A stretch of 64,000 nucleotides of DNA from CAINVV01 sp037137375 (GCA_037137375.1 JBAXKJ010000027.1:1-64000), one strand, 5' to 3'. Counted from the stretch's first letter, positions 19,208 through 29,345 are shown. Numbers and translations are program-made. Notes: generated by a model not told the origin, from the letters alone.

Positions 19208-22200
19208 TTAAAATTCAACGTTTAAACCGAATGTAAACGAGCGTGCACGCGGATATGAACCCCAGTCAAGACCTGTTGTCGGATACTGGGCGCTTCCTTG
19301 GCTCGTATTGGTATTTACCTCAGGATCCAATCCAGGGTACTTTGTGAAAGTCCAGGCATTATAAATACTGCCATAGAATCTGACCTTGCTGAGGCCAACT
19401 TTCTTAACCAAATCTTTCGGAATGGAGTAACCAATAGTGACATTGTTCAAACGCAGATAAGAACCATCCTGGATACCCAAGGTTGAAACAACAGGGTTTT
19501 CATGGTAAGGAAGAAAGGTTGTAGCATTAGCGTTCAATGCGGTAAGTGCGGTTGGATCGGTTACACTGACCAGCTGTCCGGCCTGAATATCATAGATTTT
19601 GAACGAAGTGGTAAGGTAATCTAACCTGTTCTTGAACAAACCATCTTCTTTGCTGCCATAGAAAGCGGCCAGGTAGTTGGCATTGTAAATCTGGTTTCCA
19701 TAGCTCCAGTTAAAGCCAAGGGAGAAATCAAGGTCTTTATAATTCCCCTGAACGTTGAAACCTCCGGTATGTTTTGGGTTCATGTTACCGATGACATCGA
19801 CATCTTTTTCGTTGATGACACCATCATTGTTGATATCCTTGAATTTTACTACCCCGGGATAGGCAACCTGTGTTCCGGGCTTCTTGCCGGTAGTACCATA
19901 AACAGTTCCAATGATACCTGAGCCAATGTCAGCGATACCCGTCTTCAAAGTATATACTCCGTTTGCAAAGGTGAAATCTTCGACTTTGTACCAACCATCA
20001 TATTGATAACCACGGACAAGACCGACAGGACTACCCTGTTTAAGGATATAATCACCCGTGTTGGGCTGGGTCATTGAAGATCCCCACTGTGTCTTATACA
20101 AGCCATTAACGCCTTCGGCTAATTGATCAACATTACCCTTGTTGAAGTTGATGTTGAAATTGGCAGTCAGGTTGAAGTCTTTGGAGCGGACGATGTCGCT
20201 TCCAAGAGAGAATTCGATCCCTTTGTTGCTGGTACTTCCGATGTTGTCATAAGTAGTAGAGAAACCGCTGATAGTCGGGATTGAAGTAAGCATCAGAAGA
20301 TCTTTAGTGGTATTCCAGTATACATCGATCGTTCCAAAAACTCTGTTGCGGAAGAGTCCGTAATCCAAACCAGTATTTCGGGTGATGGTAGTCTCCCATT
20401 TCAGATTAGGATTAGAAATTGTTGCAGAAGCCGGAGAATAGGAGACCTGCTGTGATTCGTTGAGTGACCATTTTGTCAGACCGTCAGATTTCCAGTTCAT
20501 TTTCCACAGGTTGGCGCTGATACCATCGTTACCGACAGAACCGTAAGAAAGTCTTAATTTCAGATTATCCAACCATTTGACACTCTTCAGGAAGGACTCT
20601 TCTTTCATCCGCCACGCGAAAGCGGCTGCAGGGAAATAACCCCATCTCTGCGTAGGAGCGAACCTGGATGAACCGTCTGCACGGAATGTCGCGGTAAGCA
20701 AATAGCGATCCATGAAAGAGTAATTAGCCCTGCCGAACAGTGAAAGCATGCGTCCTGGTGTGCCAATGCTTGAGCTGTATCCATAGTAATTTGTAGCTCC
20801 TGAGCTGGCCCGGTACTGATCCATCATAGCAAAGGCCCTATCTGCATTGAAAGAGGCAGGATAATAGTTCCCCCACATGCTGGTGCTTTCTGATCCGGAA
20901 TTGGAGACCTCCTGTCCGCCCATGAACTGTAGCTTATTATTCTTGCCGAGTCCCTGTACTTCATAATTTAAAGTATTTACCCAGCGCAGACTCCATCCTT
21001 CGGAAGAAGCAATGGTTGCATTTCCTCCGTAAGTGACATTGCCAAGAGCATCGAAATAGTTATTGTAAACATAACCGGACCAGGTATTTGACCTGTTCCA
21101 GTAAGATCTTAAACCTAATTCAGAACGTATCGTAAGCCCCTTTAGAGGCTGCCAGTTCAGACTGGTATTGGCATTCAGTGATCTTTCACGGGTTTCAGGA
21201 GTATAGTCCAGGGTACGGGCCACAGGATTGTAAACATCCTGGAGACGAGTATCATATAATCCCAGTGAAGTATTCTTAGAATCATCGAGTTCACCCAAAA
21301 CATCAGCTGTAGCAATTGGCCGGAACCAGTATGCAGTAGAAAGGATGGAACCCTGACCGTTTGAAGTACTCTCATTTCCAACTCTGTCAACATTTGTATA
21401 ACGAGTATCGAGCGTAAGATTGAGATTATCACTCAGTTTCTGATCCAGTTTCAAAGACGCGTTGGTCCGTTTGTAAAATGAATTCACCTTCATTCCATCT
21501 TCACTAATATTATTGAGTGAAATAAGGAATTTTGTCTTGTCATTTCCTCCGTTGATCGTCACACTATGACTATAGGAAACCGACTGATTATAAATTTCCT
21601 TGGAATAGTCCTTTGCTGCAACATTCTTATAATGATCAATTCCTGCAGCATTGTTATAGGTCGCAGCCTTACTACCAATACCCCACAACATTTCCCAAGC
21701 ATTGGAATAAGTGTCGCTGATAGCCTTGGCATAGCCCCAGTTGTAAGCGATGTAATCGTAAGCGTCCATCGTTTGAAGGTACTTGGTGGGAGTATTCAGT
21801 TTTACGTAACCATCATAGCTGATAGTCAGTTTGCCGCTTTTACCACTCTTGGTGGTGATGATGATTACACCGTTCGCACCCCTTGCACCATAAATGGCCG
21901 TTGAAGATGCATCTTTCAATACGTCAATGCTTTCAATCTGGTTAGAAGGAATATCACTGATAGACCCTACCGGGAAACCATCAACGATAAAGAGCGGTTC
22001 GTTGCTCTGGGAGATAGATCCGCCGCCACGTACCCGGATGGATATGGAAGCATCAGGCCGACCGTCCTGAGAAACCACGTTCACACCGGGAAGCCTTCCT
22101 GATAAGGCCTGCGCCACATTTGGAACCGGAATAGCCGTAAGCTGATCACCCTTGATGGATGATACTGAACCGGTTACATCGCGACGTTTTACTGTGCCGT

Positions 22201-22546
22201 ATCCAACTGCCACGACTTCCTCAATCTGCAGTGTACTGCCCGTTAACTGAACATTTATAACCTTCTGACCATTGATCTTAACCTCTTTGGTTGTGTAACC
22301 AATAAATGAGAAGGAAAGTGTCTCTTTAGCCAAATCACCTGGAGTGATAGCATATTGACCATCCACATTAGTAATTACACCGTTTGTTGTGCCCTTCACA
22401 ACAACGTTAACGCCTGGCATCGGGGTATTCGTCTCGTCTACCACCACACCCGTAACTTTCTGGGCCATAAGCTGTGCCCCAGTGAAAATTACAAAAAGTG
22501 CTAACAGGCTCACCTTTTTAATAAAATCTCGCTTCATTTTCATCAT
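19208..22546 (-). CDS. susC-like: SusC/RagA-family TonB-dependent oligosaccharide transporter
   Basis: A 1112-residue outer-membrane pore. A signal peptide ends at LMAQ; a carboxypeptidase D regulatory-like domain follows (about 30-105), then a TonB-box/plug with the EEVVAVGYG and KDASSTAIYG motifs (to about 235), then a 22-strand barrel ending in an aromatic residue (VEF). An EF-hand-like DINNDGVINEKD loop lies near residue 910. It starts 14 bases after the GH105 stop and is followed 20 bases later by susD, so the three are one transcript. The likely cargo is pectin oligosaccharides. Confidence 0.96.
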   Translation of the reverse strand: MMKMKRDFIKKVSLLALFVIFTGAQLMAQKVTGVVVDETNTPMPGVNVVVKGTTNGVITNVDGQYAITPGDLAKETLSFSFIGYTTKEVKINGQKVINVQLTGSTLQIEEVVAVGYGTVKRRDVTGSVSSIKGDQLTAIPVPNVAQALSGRLPGVNVVSQDGRPDASISIRVRGGGSISQSNEPLFIVDGFPVGSISDIPSNQIESIDVLKDASSTAIYGARGANGVIIITTKSGKSGKLTISYDGYVKLNTPTKYLQTMDAYDYIAYNWGYAKAISDTYSNAWEMLWGIGSKAATYNNAAGIDHYKNVAAKDYSKEIYNQSVSYSHSVTINGGNDKTKFLISLNNISEDGMKVNSFYKRTNASLKLDQKLSDNLNLTLDTRYTNVDRVGNESTSNGQGSILSTAYWFRPIATADVLGELDDSKNTSLGLYDTRLQDVYNPVARTLDYTPETRERSLNANTSLNWQPLKGLTIRSELGLRSYWNRSNTWSGYVYNNYFDALGNVTYGGNATIASSEGWSLRWVNTLNYEVQGLGKNNKLQFMGGQEVSNSGSESTSMWGNYYPASFNADRAFAMMDQYRASSGATNYYGYSSSIGTPGRMLSLFGRANYSFMDRYLLTATFRADGSSRFAPTQRWGYFPAAAFAWRMKEESFLKSVKWLDNLKLRLSYGSVGNDGISANLWKMNWKSDGLTKWSLNESQQVSYSPASATISNPNLKWETTITRNTGLDYGLFRNRVFGTIDVYWNTTKDLLMLTSIPTISGFSTTYDNIGSTSNKGIEFSLGSDIVRSKDFNLTANFNINFNKGNVDQLAEGVNGLYKTQWGSSMTQPNTGDYILKQGSPVGLVRGYQYDGWYKVEDFTFANGVYTLKTGIADIGSGIIGTVYGTTGKKPGTQVAYPGVVKFKDINNDGVINEKDVDVIGNMNPKHTGGFNVQGNYKDLDFSLGFNWSYGNQIYNANYLAAFYGSKEDGLFKNRLDYLTTSFKIYDIQAGQLVSVTDPTALTALNANATTFLPYHENPVVSTLGIQDGSYLRLNNVTIGYSIPKDLVKKVGLSKVRFYGSIYNAWTFTKYPGLDPEVNTNTSQGSAQYPTTGLDWGSYPRARSFTFGLNVEF

Positions 22547-22560
22547 AGAGAATTGTTAAA

Positions 22561-23802
22561 TTATTTGATTATCAATTGTTTGTTATTGTATTCGATAGAT
22601 GCCATGATAAATGGCCCCACTCCTTTCGGATCGTTGTCGCGAATGGTTTCATTGACATAATATTTAAAGGAGCCATCCCGGTAGGGATTTCCGCCTAGTC
22701 CGGCGACCGCGCAACATTTTGTAAGACTGATCGTTCCATTACTATTTTGTTGAATTAAATTCTCAAGTATACCTTTATAGGCTTTCGCACCTGCTGCCTC
22801 GAACTCCTTGCCGATATAACCCTTCCGGGAAGCCTTCAGCAAAGCATAGGCAAACATGGAGGAACAGGTGGCTTCGAGGTAATTATCCTTCTGCGCGGCC
22901 TGATCCATTACCTGGTACCATAAGCCGGTTTTGGGATCCTGGTATTTGACAATACCGGCTGCCACCTGATTAAGAATCTTGATCAGCGTAGGTCTGCCAG
23001 CATGACCCTGTGGGAGAAAATCGAGTACATCGACGAGCGCCATGGCGTACCAACCCTCTGCCCTTCCCCAGAAATTCGGAGAGCAACCGGTTTCCTTGTT
23101 GGCCCATTGTTGCTGTTTGCTCTCATCCCAACCGTGGTAATTCAGTCCGGTTTGAGCATTATAGGTATGTTTATGAACCGTGACAAACTGATTGACGACA
23201 TCGTCAAAAATCTTTGGTTCGTTGAAGACCTTGGCATACTGGGCGTAAAATGGAGAACCCATATAAAGGCCATCCAGCCACATTTGGTTGGGATAGCGTT
23301 GTTTATGCCAGAAACCGCCCTCCGAAGTGCGTGGTTGAGATTTCAGCTGGTTACGAAGGAAAACGAGCGCGGTCTTGTACCTGACATCGTTTGTTTTATC
23401 CCAAAGTTGGAACAGAAATTTGCCCGAGTTCATACAATCTATATTATACTCATCGGTTTTGTACCCTGAAATCGCCCCCTTTTCGTCGATTAACTTATCG
23501 GCATACAGCTTGGCATAATTCCAATAAGACTCTTGCTTTGTCAAACTCCATAACTGAAGCATAGACTGAGCAATTAGTCCCTGGGTATAATTCCAAATTG
23601 GTTTTGGGTTAAAATCGACCGTCCAGGGTTCTGGAAACTGTTTCATTTCAGATTCAGCCATCTTCACAGCCATCTCCTGCCCGATCATCGCCTTAGCCAT
23701 AGAGGCTTTTAGGTCTTCGGCGGAGATCTTCTTTTGATTCTGAGCGAATGAGCCTGAAAACAGCAAGATTAGTAAGAAAAAAATGGTTCCGTTTTTTATC
23801 AT
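22561..23802 (-). CDS. GH105 unsaturated rhamnogalacturonyl/galacturonyl hydrolase
   Basis: A 413-residue exported enzyme (signal peptide to SFAQ, residue 21) of the YteR/YesR family. It has an (alpha/alpha)6 barrel that removes the unsaturated uronic acid left at the non-reducing end by lyases. The catalytic Asp is in MWLDGLYMG (Asp177), and the FWGRAEGWY and CSSMFAYAL motifs match the family. It is the first gene of the GH105-susC-susD unit, an unusual place for this enzyme. The family works in the periplasm on products imported by SusCD. Confidence 0.93.
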   Translation of the reverse strand: MIKNGTIFFLLILLFSGSFAQNQKKISAEDLKASMAKAMIGQEMAVKMAESEMKQFPEPWTVDFNPKPIWNYTQGLIAQSMLQLWSLTKQESYWNYAKLYADKLIDEKGAISGYKTDEYNIDCMNSGKFLFQLWDKTNDVRYKTALVFLRNQLKSQPRTSEGGFWHKQRYPNQMWLDGLYMGSPFYAQYAKVFNEPKIFDDVVNQFVTVHKHTYNAQTGLNYHGWDESKQQQWANKETGCSPNFWGRAEGWYAMALVDVLDFLPQGHAGRPTLIKILNQVAAGIVKYQDPKTGLWYQVMDQAAQKDNYLEATCSSMFAYALLKASRKGYIGKEFEAAGAKAYKGILENLIQQNSNGTISLTKCCAVAGLGGNPYRDGSFKYYVNETIRDNDPKGVGPFIMASIEYNNKQLIIK

Positions 23803-24092
23803 TTGTCTGCTTTATTAGTTTAGTTATCCAACGCTAAAAATCGAAAATCACAAACTGGAAATAATTAAAAAAGTAAGAATGATGGTCAGGATAACCGTCA
23901 TCCCCATGATGATCCAATTCACTCTTTTAATTTTCCGGCTTATTTCCTCCATTTTTTTTCGTCGTTCAGTTAGGCGTAAAGTTACTACTGCACCCTTGGG
24001 GAAGGAGCAAAAAACATATCAAATGGGAGGGTCAGGCGTAACAGGAGCGGGCAAGAAATACCAAAATGCGGGTTAGATGACTCTGTTTCCCG
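23803..24092. promoter_or_regulatory. Intergenic region carrying the GH105-susC-susD promoter (inferred)
   Basis: A 290-base gap between PL1 and GH105 with no supported gene. A near match to the Bacteroidota -7 box (TAGCGTTG on the minus strand, at 23832-23839) lies about 30 bases before the GH105 ATG, without a correctly spaced TTTG. A regulator-dependent promoter, as expected for HTCS control, is the simplest reading. Confidence 0.35.
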
Positions 24093-25793
24093 TTAGAAGT
24101 TATTAAATTTCTGAGAATTGAAATTTCCTGATTTATATAAAACCCTAACAATCAAAATATTGCTGTGTATTGAGGCCAGGGAAACCTCTATTTCATTTGT
24201 GTTACACGTTTTTGTAAGAAGAAGTTGACCCGTCAAAGAATAAATCTGCACCGCTTTGATAATCTCTTTATCGGAAACCTTCAAAAATCCATTTTCTTTT
24301 CTCATCGAAAAACGCTGCTGATTTCCGGCAGGATTTATCTGAACAGAGATCCCTGTATAAATCGCATCCTTGTTCTGATTGTCTGTTATCGCGGCAACAA
24401 GGTTATTAATATAGACTTCCACGTTAGTAAATTTACTATCAATGGTGAATAATTGTCCGTCTGAAGCATTCTTTGGATCCAATGATTTTTGTATTTCCCA
24501 GGAATCCGGCATTCCGTCGTTGTCAGTATCAACCGGTGCTGCTGCCGAATTTAATACAGGCCATCCCCCAACGGCACTTTGCGTATCAATTAAGCCATTC
24601 GTACTGCCATTTCCTCCGTTAGGAAAAGTTGCGGTTCCTGTACGGACATCATGAATTACACGCCTGTCAACTGTGTCCCTTACCAGCGAAGCTCCGGCAT
24701 AATCCAGGACTTTCAAATAAGCGGTCTGGGCCAAATGGCTGGTAATGTCCGATGCAGGAAAAATCTTGTCCGACCTGAGATTGCTGATCGTCACGCCCGG
24801 TGCCAGGGTAGTGAATACAGACGCAAGTGATATTCCTTGCCAGTTGTCGTTCGTCACTGCAGCACTGGAAGTCATAAAATTACCCGAGACATAAAATGTA
24901 CCATAAACGCCTACTGGCTGGCTGTTGGTACCATCATCCGGATAAGGTTGCATGATCCGGGATTTGGAGGAAGAGGAGGTTGCAGGACCAGCTTTATAGT
25001 AGTTATTCACCATATTATACTTGCCACCTTCGCCTGCATAGCTACTGTTCCCACCCCAATTATAGATGACATTATTCTGAAAATCAACATATTCCAGGTC
25101 TGGTTTATTGGTATACCTGCTTCCGCAGAAACGTGGATTACGACTGTCGTGGTCGGCCAGCAGATTGTGATGAAAGGAAGCATTCTGACCGCCCCATATT
25201 CCCCCGTAACCATGTGATCCCTTGTCATGTACTGATATACGCAGGCTCTCGGCAAGCAGGCACCATTGCATGGTGAAATTGGAATTGTCATAAAAGGAGG
25301 AACATTCATCGGTGCTCCAGCTCATGGAACAATGGTCAATGATAATTTTTCCATGATCCCGTCCCCAGAAACAGTCGTTCTGTTGCTTGGCCTCATCACC
25401 CATTCTGAATCGCATATACCGGATAATAACATTGGCAGCATCGACAGTCACCGAGTAATCCCTTAAACAAATGCCTTCTCCCGGAGCTGTTTGTCCGGCA
25501 ATGGTCACATCCCCCTTGGTAATATTCAGATTGGATTTTAACTGGATGGTTCCGGATACCTTAAAAAGAATATTACGGGGATATGCCTGATTCACTGCAT
25601 ACCGCAGGGAACCGGCATTACTGTCATCATTCAGGTTGGTCACGTAGATTACCTTCCCGCCCCGTCCACCGGTGGCATATTTCCCAAAACCTTCCGCACT
25701 GGGAAAGGCAATGGGTTGTGATTCTACCTGTAAAATACTATAAAACAGAATTACATGGACAGCCAATACTTTATTTCCGACATTGAAAATCAT
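24093..25793 (-). CDS. PL1 pectate lyase with T9SS C-terminal sorting domain
   Basis: A 566-residue secreted lyase. Residues about 30-400 are a parallel beta-helix of the PL1 family, starting with FPSAEGFG. They include DHCSMSWSTDE (calcium-site Asp region, 153-163) and DSRNPRF (216-222) with the catalytic Arg218. A thrombospondin type 3-like calcium loop (DTDNDGMPDSWE) lies near 427. The last 85 residues have the beta-sandwich and GQLLLTK pattern of a type A T9SS sorting tail, so the protein should be secreted or surface-anchored by the Por system, unlike its neighbours. It is separated by 290 bases from GH105 and may be a separate transcript. Confidence 0.92.
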   Translation of the reverse strand: MIFNVGNKVLAVHVILFYSILQVESQPIAFPSAEGFGKYATGGRGGKVIYVTNLNDDSNAGSLRYAVNQAYPRNILFKVSGTIQLKSNLNITKGDVTIAGQTAPGEGICLRDYSVTVDAANVIIRYMRFRMGDEAKQQNDCFWGRDHGKIIIDHCSMSWSTDECSSFYDNSNFTMQWCLLAESLRISVHDKGSHGYGGIWGGQNASFHHNLLADHDSRNPRFCGSRYTNKPDLEYVDFQNNVIYNWGGNSSYAGEGGKYNMVNNYYKAGPATSSSSKSRIMQPYPDDGTNSQPVGVYGTFYVSGNFMTSSAAVTNDNWQGISLASVFTTLAPGVTISNLRSDKIFPASDITSHLAQTAYLKVLDYAGASLVRDTVDRRVIHDVRTGTATFPNGGNGSTNGLIDTQSAVGGWPVLNSAAAPVDTDNDGMPDSWEIQKSLDPKNASDGQLFTIDSKFTNVEVYINNLVAAITDNQNKDAIYTGISVQINPAGNQQRFSMRKENGFLKVSDKEIIKAVQIYSLTGQLLLTKTCNTNEIEVSLASIHSNILIVRVLYKSGNFNSQKFNNF

Positions 25794-26036
25794 GCTGAAA
25801 AATTATTATTTTTTTTTGACTTATTAGCAGTTTCTCTCTTCTCTTCCAATTATTAATCCATCTGATATATATTCTTTTCAATTAAAATTTCTTATCTTGT
25901 CATACCCTAACGAACTAAATCTCTGACAATGAGATCCTGGCTAACTTTATCTTCTTGTTGATTACACATAAATAATTACCCTCAATCTGATGAGCAGTCA
26001 AAAGCTAAACATGAATACTTAAAAGTCAACCAATAT
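25794..26036. promoter_or_regulatory. Divergent promoter region, PL1 / PEGA protein
   Basis: A 243-base AT-rich gap between divergent genes that must hold both promoters. No exact TTTG-N19-TAnnTTTG promoter was found on either strand. It marks the boundary where the GC-richer pectin locus gives way to the AT-rich islet. Confidence 0.4.
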
Positions 26037-27683
26037 ATGAACCGACTTCTACTAATTTTATTGCTCTTTTCATCAACTTTATCAATTGAAGCCCAGAAAT
26101 TATCTGTCGCTTCGTTTAAATCACTTCCACACGACCTGGATGCCCGGGTAAACTTTCCAATGAAAGACCAAAATGGTGATGTCTGTGCCATCATTAAAGT
26201 AGTAACCACCGAAACTGGATTTAGCTGGGATGGCGACCAGCTTGGAATCGTTAAAATTGAGAAAAAGTTAAGTGAATTTTGGCTATATGTTCCATATGGA
26301 GCAAAACGATTGACGATCCAACATGAAAAACTTGGAATGCTAAGAGATTATGCGTATCCTGAATCAATTAATAAAGCCACTGTCTATGAAATGGTGCTTA
26401 TCAATGGGAAGGTTAGAACGATAGTGGAAGAAGGTCTTTTGACTATTTGGCTGGCTATTAAAAGTAATCCTGATGGAGCCGATATTTATATCAATGATGT
26501 TTTGAAAGGCATTACGCCTCTACCTATTAAGCTTACTCCCGGAAAATATAGCTATCGCATCGAAAAATCATTATATCACAGCGTAGCCGGGATGTTGCAA
26601 ATTACCGGGCTTGAAAAGGATGGAAGAAAGGATTTGCCTGTTGATTTGAAACCAGCTTTTGGCACTGTTAAAATCAGTACTCAACCAGAACAGGGTGCTA
26701 CTGTATTAATCGATGATTTAGTTTCTGGGAACCTTACGCCTTTTACTGGCGAGAGAATCAAAAGCGGTCTCCATAAAATCACCGTGAAGAAAGATTTATT
26801 TCAGCCTAAAAGCATTGAAATCACTGTAAGAGATGGTGAGCTTTCAGATGAAACTATAACACTTAATCCAAATTTTGCTAATGTTACTGTCTTAGCGGAA
26901 CCCAATGCTGACATCTTCATCGATGGTGTTTTTAAAGCCAAAAACCGGTTTCAAGGGCGAATTCCTGCTGGTGTTTCAACCTTTGAGGCAAAGAAAGGGA
27001 GCTATTACCCCGATAAGAAAGACAAGCAGATTGCAGCAGGTGAAGAGTTAACCATTAACCTGACTGTTCGTCCCATTTTGGGAAACATTGAGATCGTGAG
27101 CAATCCGATCGACGCAAGGATATTACTGAACAATGAGGAGAAAGGGTCAACACCTGTTACTTTGCAAAAATTGCTGATTGGAAACTATGAACTCAAGCTC
27201 GAAAAAAAAGGGTACAAAACAATTATCAAAACCGTTGCTATTGCTGAAGATAAAACAACTGAAGTAAACGAAAAACTTGTAAACACAAAGGCTGAAACTA
27301 TCAATCCATTAACATTTGAAAAGGGTCATGTAATATCAAAATCTACATCCAATTTTTCAGCAGACTATTACAAATACAAAAAGAGAAAGACTATTTGGTT
27401 GGTTTCGACTTTAGCCAGCAGCGCCGCCGGTACTTTTTTTTATCTCCAATCAAGTAAAACCTACGATGAATATCTAACCGCGACTGATAATGCAGTTGCA
27501 TTGCAGGATAAAGTTGAACTCTACAATACGATTTATCCCGCTTGTTTTGGAGTGGCAGGGATTAGTGCAATCGCACTTGTGCTAAATTCCATCAAACAGA
27601 ACAAGTCCAAGGGTCAAAAAATAAGTTTTTACACACAACCACTTCCGCATGGTGCGGGTTTTGGTCTGGCTTATAAATTTTAA
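26037..27683 (+). CDS. PEGA-repeat exported protein with C-terminal membrane segments
   Basis: A 548-residue protein with a signal peptide (to about IEAQ, residue 20) and an N-terminal beta domain (about 20-135). It then has four consecutive PEGA-type units of about 65-70 residues (about 140-415), each with the pattern of a small beta-sandwich ending in a G-Y or G-K turn. Near 445-465 and 495-515 are two hydrophobic segments that could be membrane helices. PEGA domains occur in cell-envelope proteins and probably bind wall or surface glycans; the role here is unknown. The FISUMP lipoprotein follows 26 bases later, so the two are likely co-transcribed. Confidence 0.8.
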   Translation: MNRLLLILLLFSSTLSIEAQKLSVASFKSLPHDLDARVNFPMKDQNGDVCAIIKVVTTETGFSWDGDQLGIVKIEKKLSEFWLYVPYGAKRLTIQHEKLGMLRDYAYPESINKATVYEMVLINGKVRTIVEEGLLTIWLAIKSNPDGADIYINDVLKGITPLPIKLTPGKYSYRIEKSLYHSVAGMLQITGLEKDGRKDLPVDLKPAFGTVKISTQPEQGATVLIDDLVSGNLTPFTGERIKSGLHKITVKKDLFQPKSIEITVRDGELSDETITLNPNFANVTVLAEPNADIFIDGVFKAKNRFQGRIPAGVSTFEAKKGSYYPDKKDKQIAAGEELTINLTVRPILGNIEIVSNPIDARILLNNEEKGSTPVTLQKLLIGNYELKLEKKGYKTIIKTVAIAEDKTTEVNEKLVNTKAETINPLTFEKGHVISKSTSNFSADYYKYKKRKTIWLVSTLASSAAGTFFYLQSSKTYDEYLTATDNAVALQDKVELYNTIYPACFGVAGISAIALVLNSIKQNKSKGQKISFYTQPLPHGAGFGLAYKF

Positions 27684-27709
27684 TTTGAACTTTTTAAAAC
27701 GTAAATCAG

Positions 27710-28993
27710 ATGAAAATCAACCACCTATACATCATATTAATCTTAGCAATGCTATCTTCATGCCAGAAACCAGAGTGGAACAACCCTTTTGGCAGAGATT
27801 GTCCAAAAGATATCTGGACACCGACCAATTTTCAAGCTGTACAGGAAGGAACTACCGTAAAACTTACCTGGAGCCAACCAATCAACAATATTTCCGGGTT
27901 CAAGTTAACGAAGAAGATCGACACAAGCTCTTCGACAGATCTGCCAGGACAGGCCCAAGGAGTGACACAACTGGTGGATGCGACCTTAGAAGGAGGCAAA
28001 CTGCATATTTACACCCTGGTTGCCTATGCTGGCAATAACCTAAGCAACATTCTTACAGCGACCGTTACACCAAAATTAGCAGCCGAGATTACCACGACAG
28101 CCGTAAGTGCAATTACATCAACATCCCTGACCTCGGGAGGCACTATTGTAACCGACGGAGGAGCAGCCATTACTGCTCGGGGCGTTTGCTGGAACACCAT
28201 TGCCAATCCGACAATAGTCAACAATAAAACCACTGATGGTACAGGAACGGGAACTTTCACTAGTTCAATTACCGGATTAACACCCGGAGTAACCTATTAT
28301 ATCCGCGCATATGCCACTAACAACATCGGCACCGCCTATGGTAATCAAATAACAATAGCAACACAAATTAATGCAATAATATTTAATTCAAATTTATCCT
28401 ATGGATCCGTGATTGATATTGAAAGCAATATATACAAAACCATTCAAATTGGCAGTCAACTCTGGATGGCGGAGAACTTGAAAACAACCAAATACAATGA
28501 CGGAATTGCAATCCCCTTGGTTACCGATAATGTTGCTTGGAACCATCTTTCAAAACCTGGATATTGTTGGTACAACAACGATGCAAATAATAAAAACACC
28601 TATGGAAGTCTATACAATTGGTATACAGTTGCTACCGAGAAACTCTGCCCCACAGGCTGGCATGTGCCAAGTAGTGGTGAATTTAGTGCATTAGAGATTT
28701 ATTTGAATGGGAAAAGTGTTTTACATGGCACATTGAAAGAAACTACAACCAGACATTGGCTAAACTCCAATTCGGGCGCAACTAATGAATTTGGATTTAC
28801 GGCTCTACCTGGAGGCGAACGAATTTTTGATGGAACTTTTTCTGAAATTGGTCACTATGGCAAATGGTGGACTTATTCAGGAATCAATTCGATAAATGTC
28901 TGGTACTTTTATTTGAGCTCAGATTCTAGTGGATCAGGCATCGAATATACATCACAAGAATATGGATATTCTGTGCGCTGTTTGAAGGATTAG
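27710..28993 (+). CDS. FISUMP-domain lipoprotein with fibronectin-like repeats
   Basis: A 427-residue surface lipoprotein with lipobox MLSSC (Cys18). A fibronectin type III-like domain (about 35-115) is followed by a second repeat (about 125-220) of the ARGVCW / GLTPGVTYYIRAYATN type common in Bacteroidota surface proteins. Residues about 235-427 form a FISUMP (Fibrobacter major paralogous) domain: WMAENLKTTKY, LYNWYT, CPTGWHVPS, FGFTALPGG and the terminal YSVRCLKD. The function of FISUMP domains is unknown; many are secreted and present in many copies per genome. It is likely one operon with the PEGA protein. Confidence 0.87.
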   Translation: MKINHLYIILILAMLSSCQKPEWNNPFGRDCPKDIWTPTNFQAVQEGTTVKLTWSQPINNISGFKLTKKIDTSSSTDLPGQAQGVTQLVDATLEGGKLHIYTLVAYAGNNLSNILTATVTPKLAAEITTTAVSAITSTSLTSGGTIVTDGGAAITARGVCWNTIANPTIVNNKTTDGTGTGTFTSSITGLTPGVTYYIRAYATNNIGTAYGNQITIATQINAIIFNSNLSYGSVIDIESNIYKTIQIGSQLWMAENLKTTKYNDGIAIPLVTDNVAWNHLSKPGYCWYNNDANNKNTYGSLYNWYTVATEKLCPTGWHVPSSGEFSALEIYLNGKSVLHGTLKETTTRHWLNSNSGATNEFGFTALPGGERIFDGTFSEIGHYGKWWTYSGINSINVWYFYLSSDSSGSGIEYTSQEYGYSVRCLKD

Positions 28994-29087
28994 TTTAATT
29001 CACTGGATTATATGAAATCATTAAGTTAGATTTTAAGTCAAATAATTTCAATTGATTAGTATCTTCTAATAAAGTGATCTATAACTT

Positions 29088-29318
29088 ATGAAAATGATAT
29101 TTATCTTCATTTATATTGTTGCATTTTTTTCATCCTGCAACCTGCTTCTCACCAATGAAAAAAAGACAATTGAGGTGTGTCAAAAGGCCAAGATTCAGTT
29201 ACAATCAGAAGATCAAGAAGCAAATACTTTTCTTGAAGCCTTCTCTTTTGGTTTAAATGCGATTTGGTTGGGTTTTGCAAATAAGTCCGGAATGCGGATA
29301 TGTGCAGTCGGCTATTAG
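29088..29318 (+). CDS. Small putative lipoprotein, possibly truncated
   Basis: A 76-residue frame with an N-terminal hydrophobic segment and a lipobox-like FFSSC (Cys17). The rest is short and charged, then hydrophobic, with no family I recognise. The last residues lose the low-complexity look of the preceding part. The +1 frame continues open past the stop, so a frameshift or 3' truncation is possible. Confidence 0.45.
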   Translation: MKMIFIFIYIVAFFSSCNLLLTNEKKTIEVCQKAKIQLQSEDQEANTFLEAFSFGLNAIWLGFANKSGMRICAVGY

Positions 29319-29345
29319 CTGGAAATCAAATAGTCAATTTTCTAA

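Noticed and set aside
23879..24076. A 65-codon frame between GH105 and PL1
   Set aside because: Low-complexity translation, no promoter or family match; the region is better read as a leader/promoter.
27649..28038. A 129-codon plus-strand frame across the PEGA-FISUMP junction
   Set aside because: It overlaps the end of one clear gene and the lipobox start of the next, and has no signal or domain.
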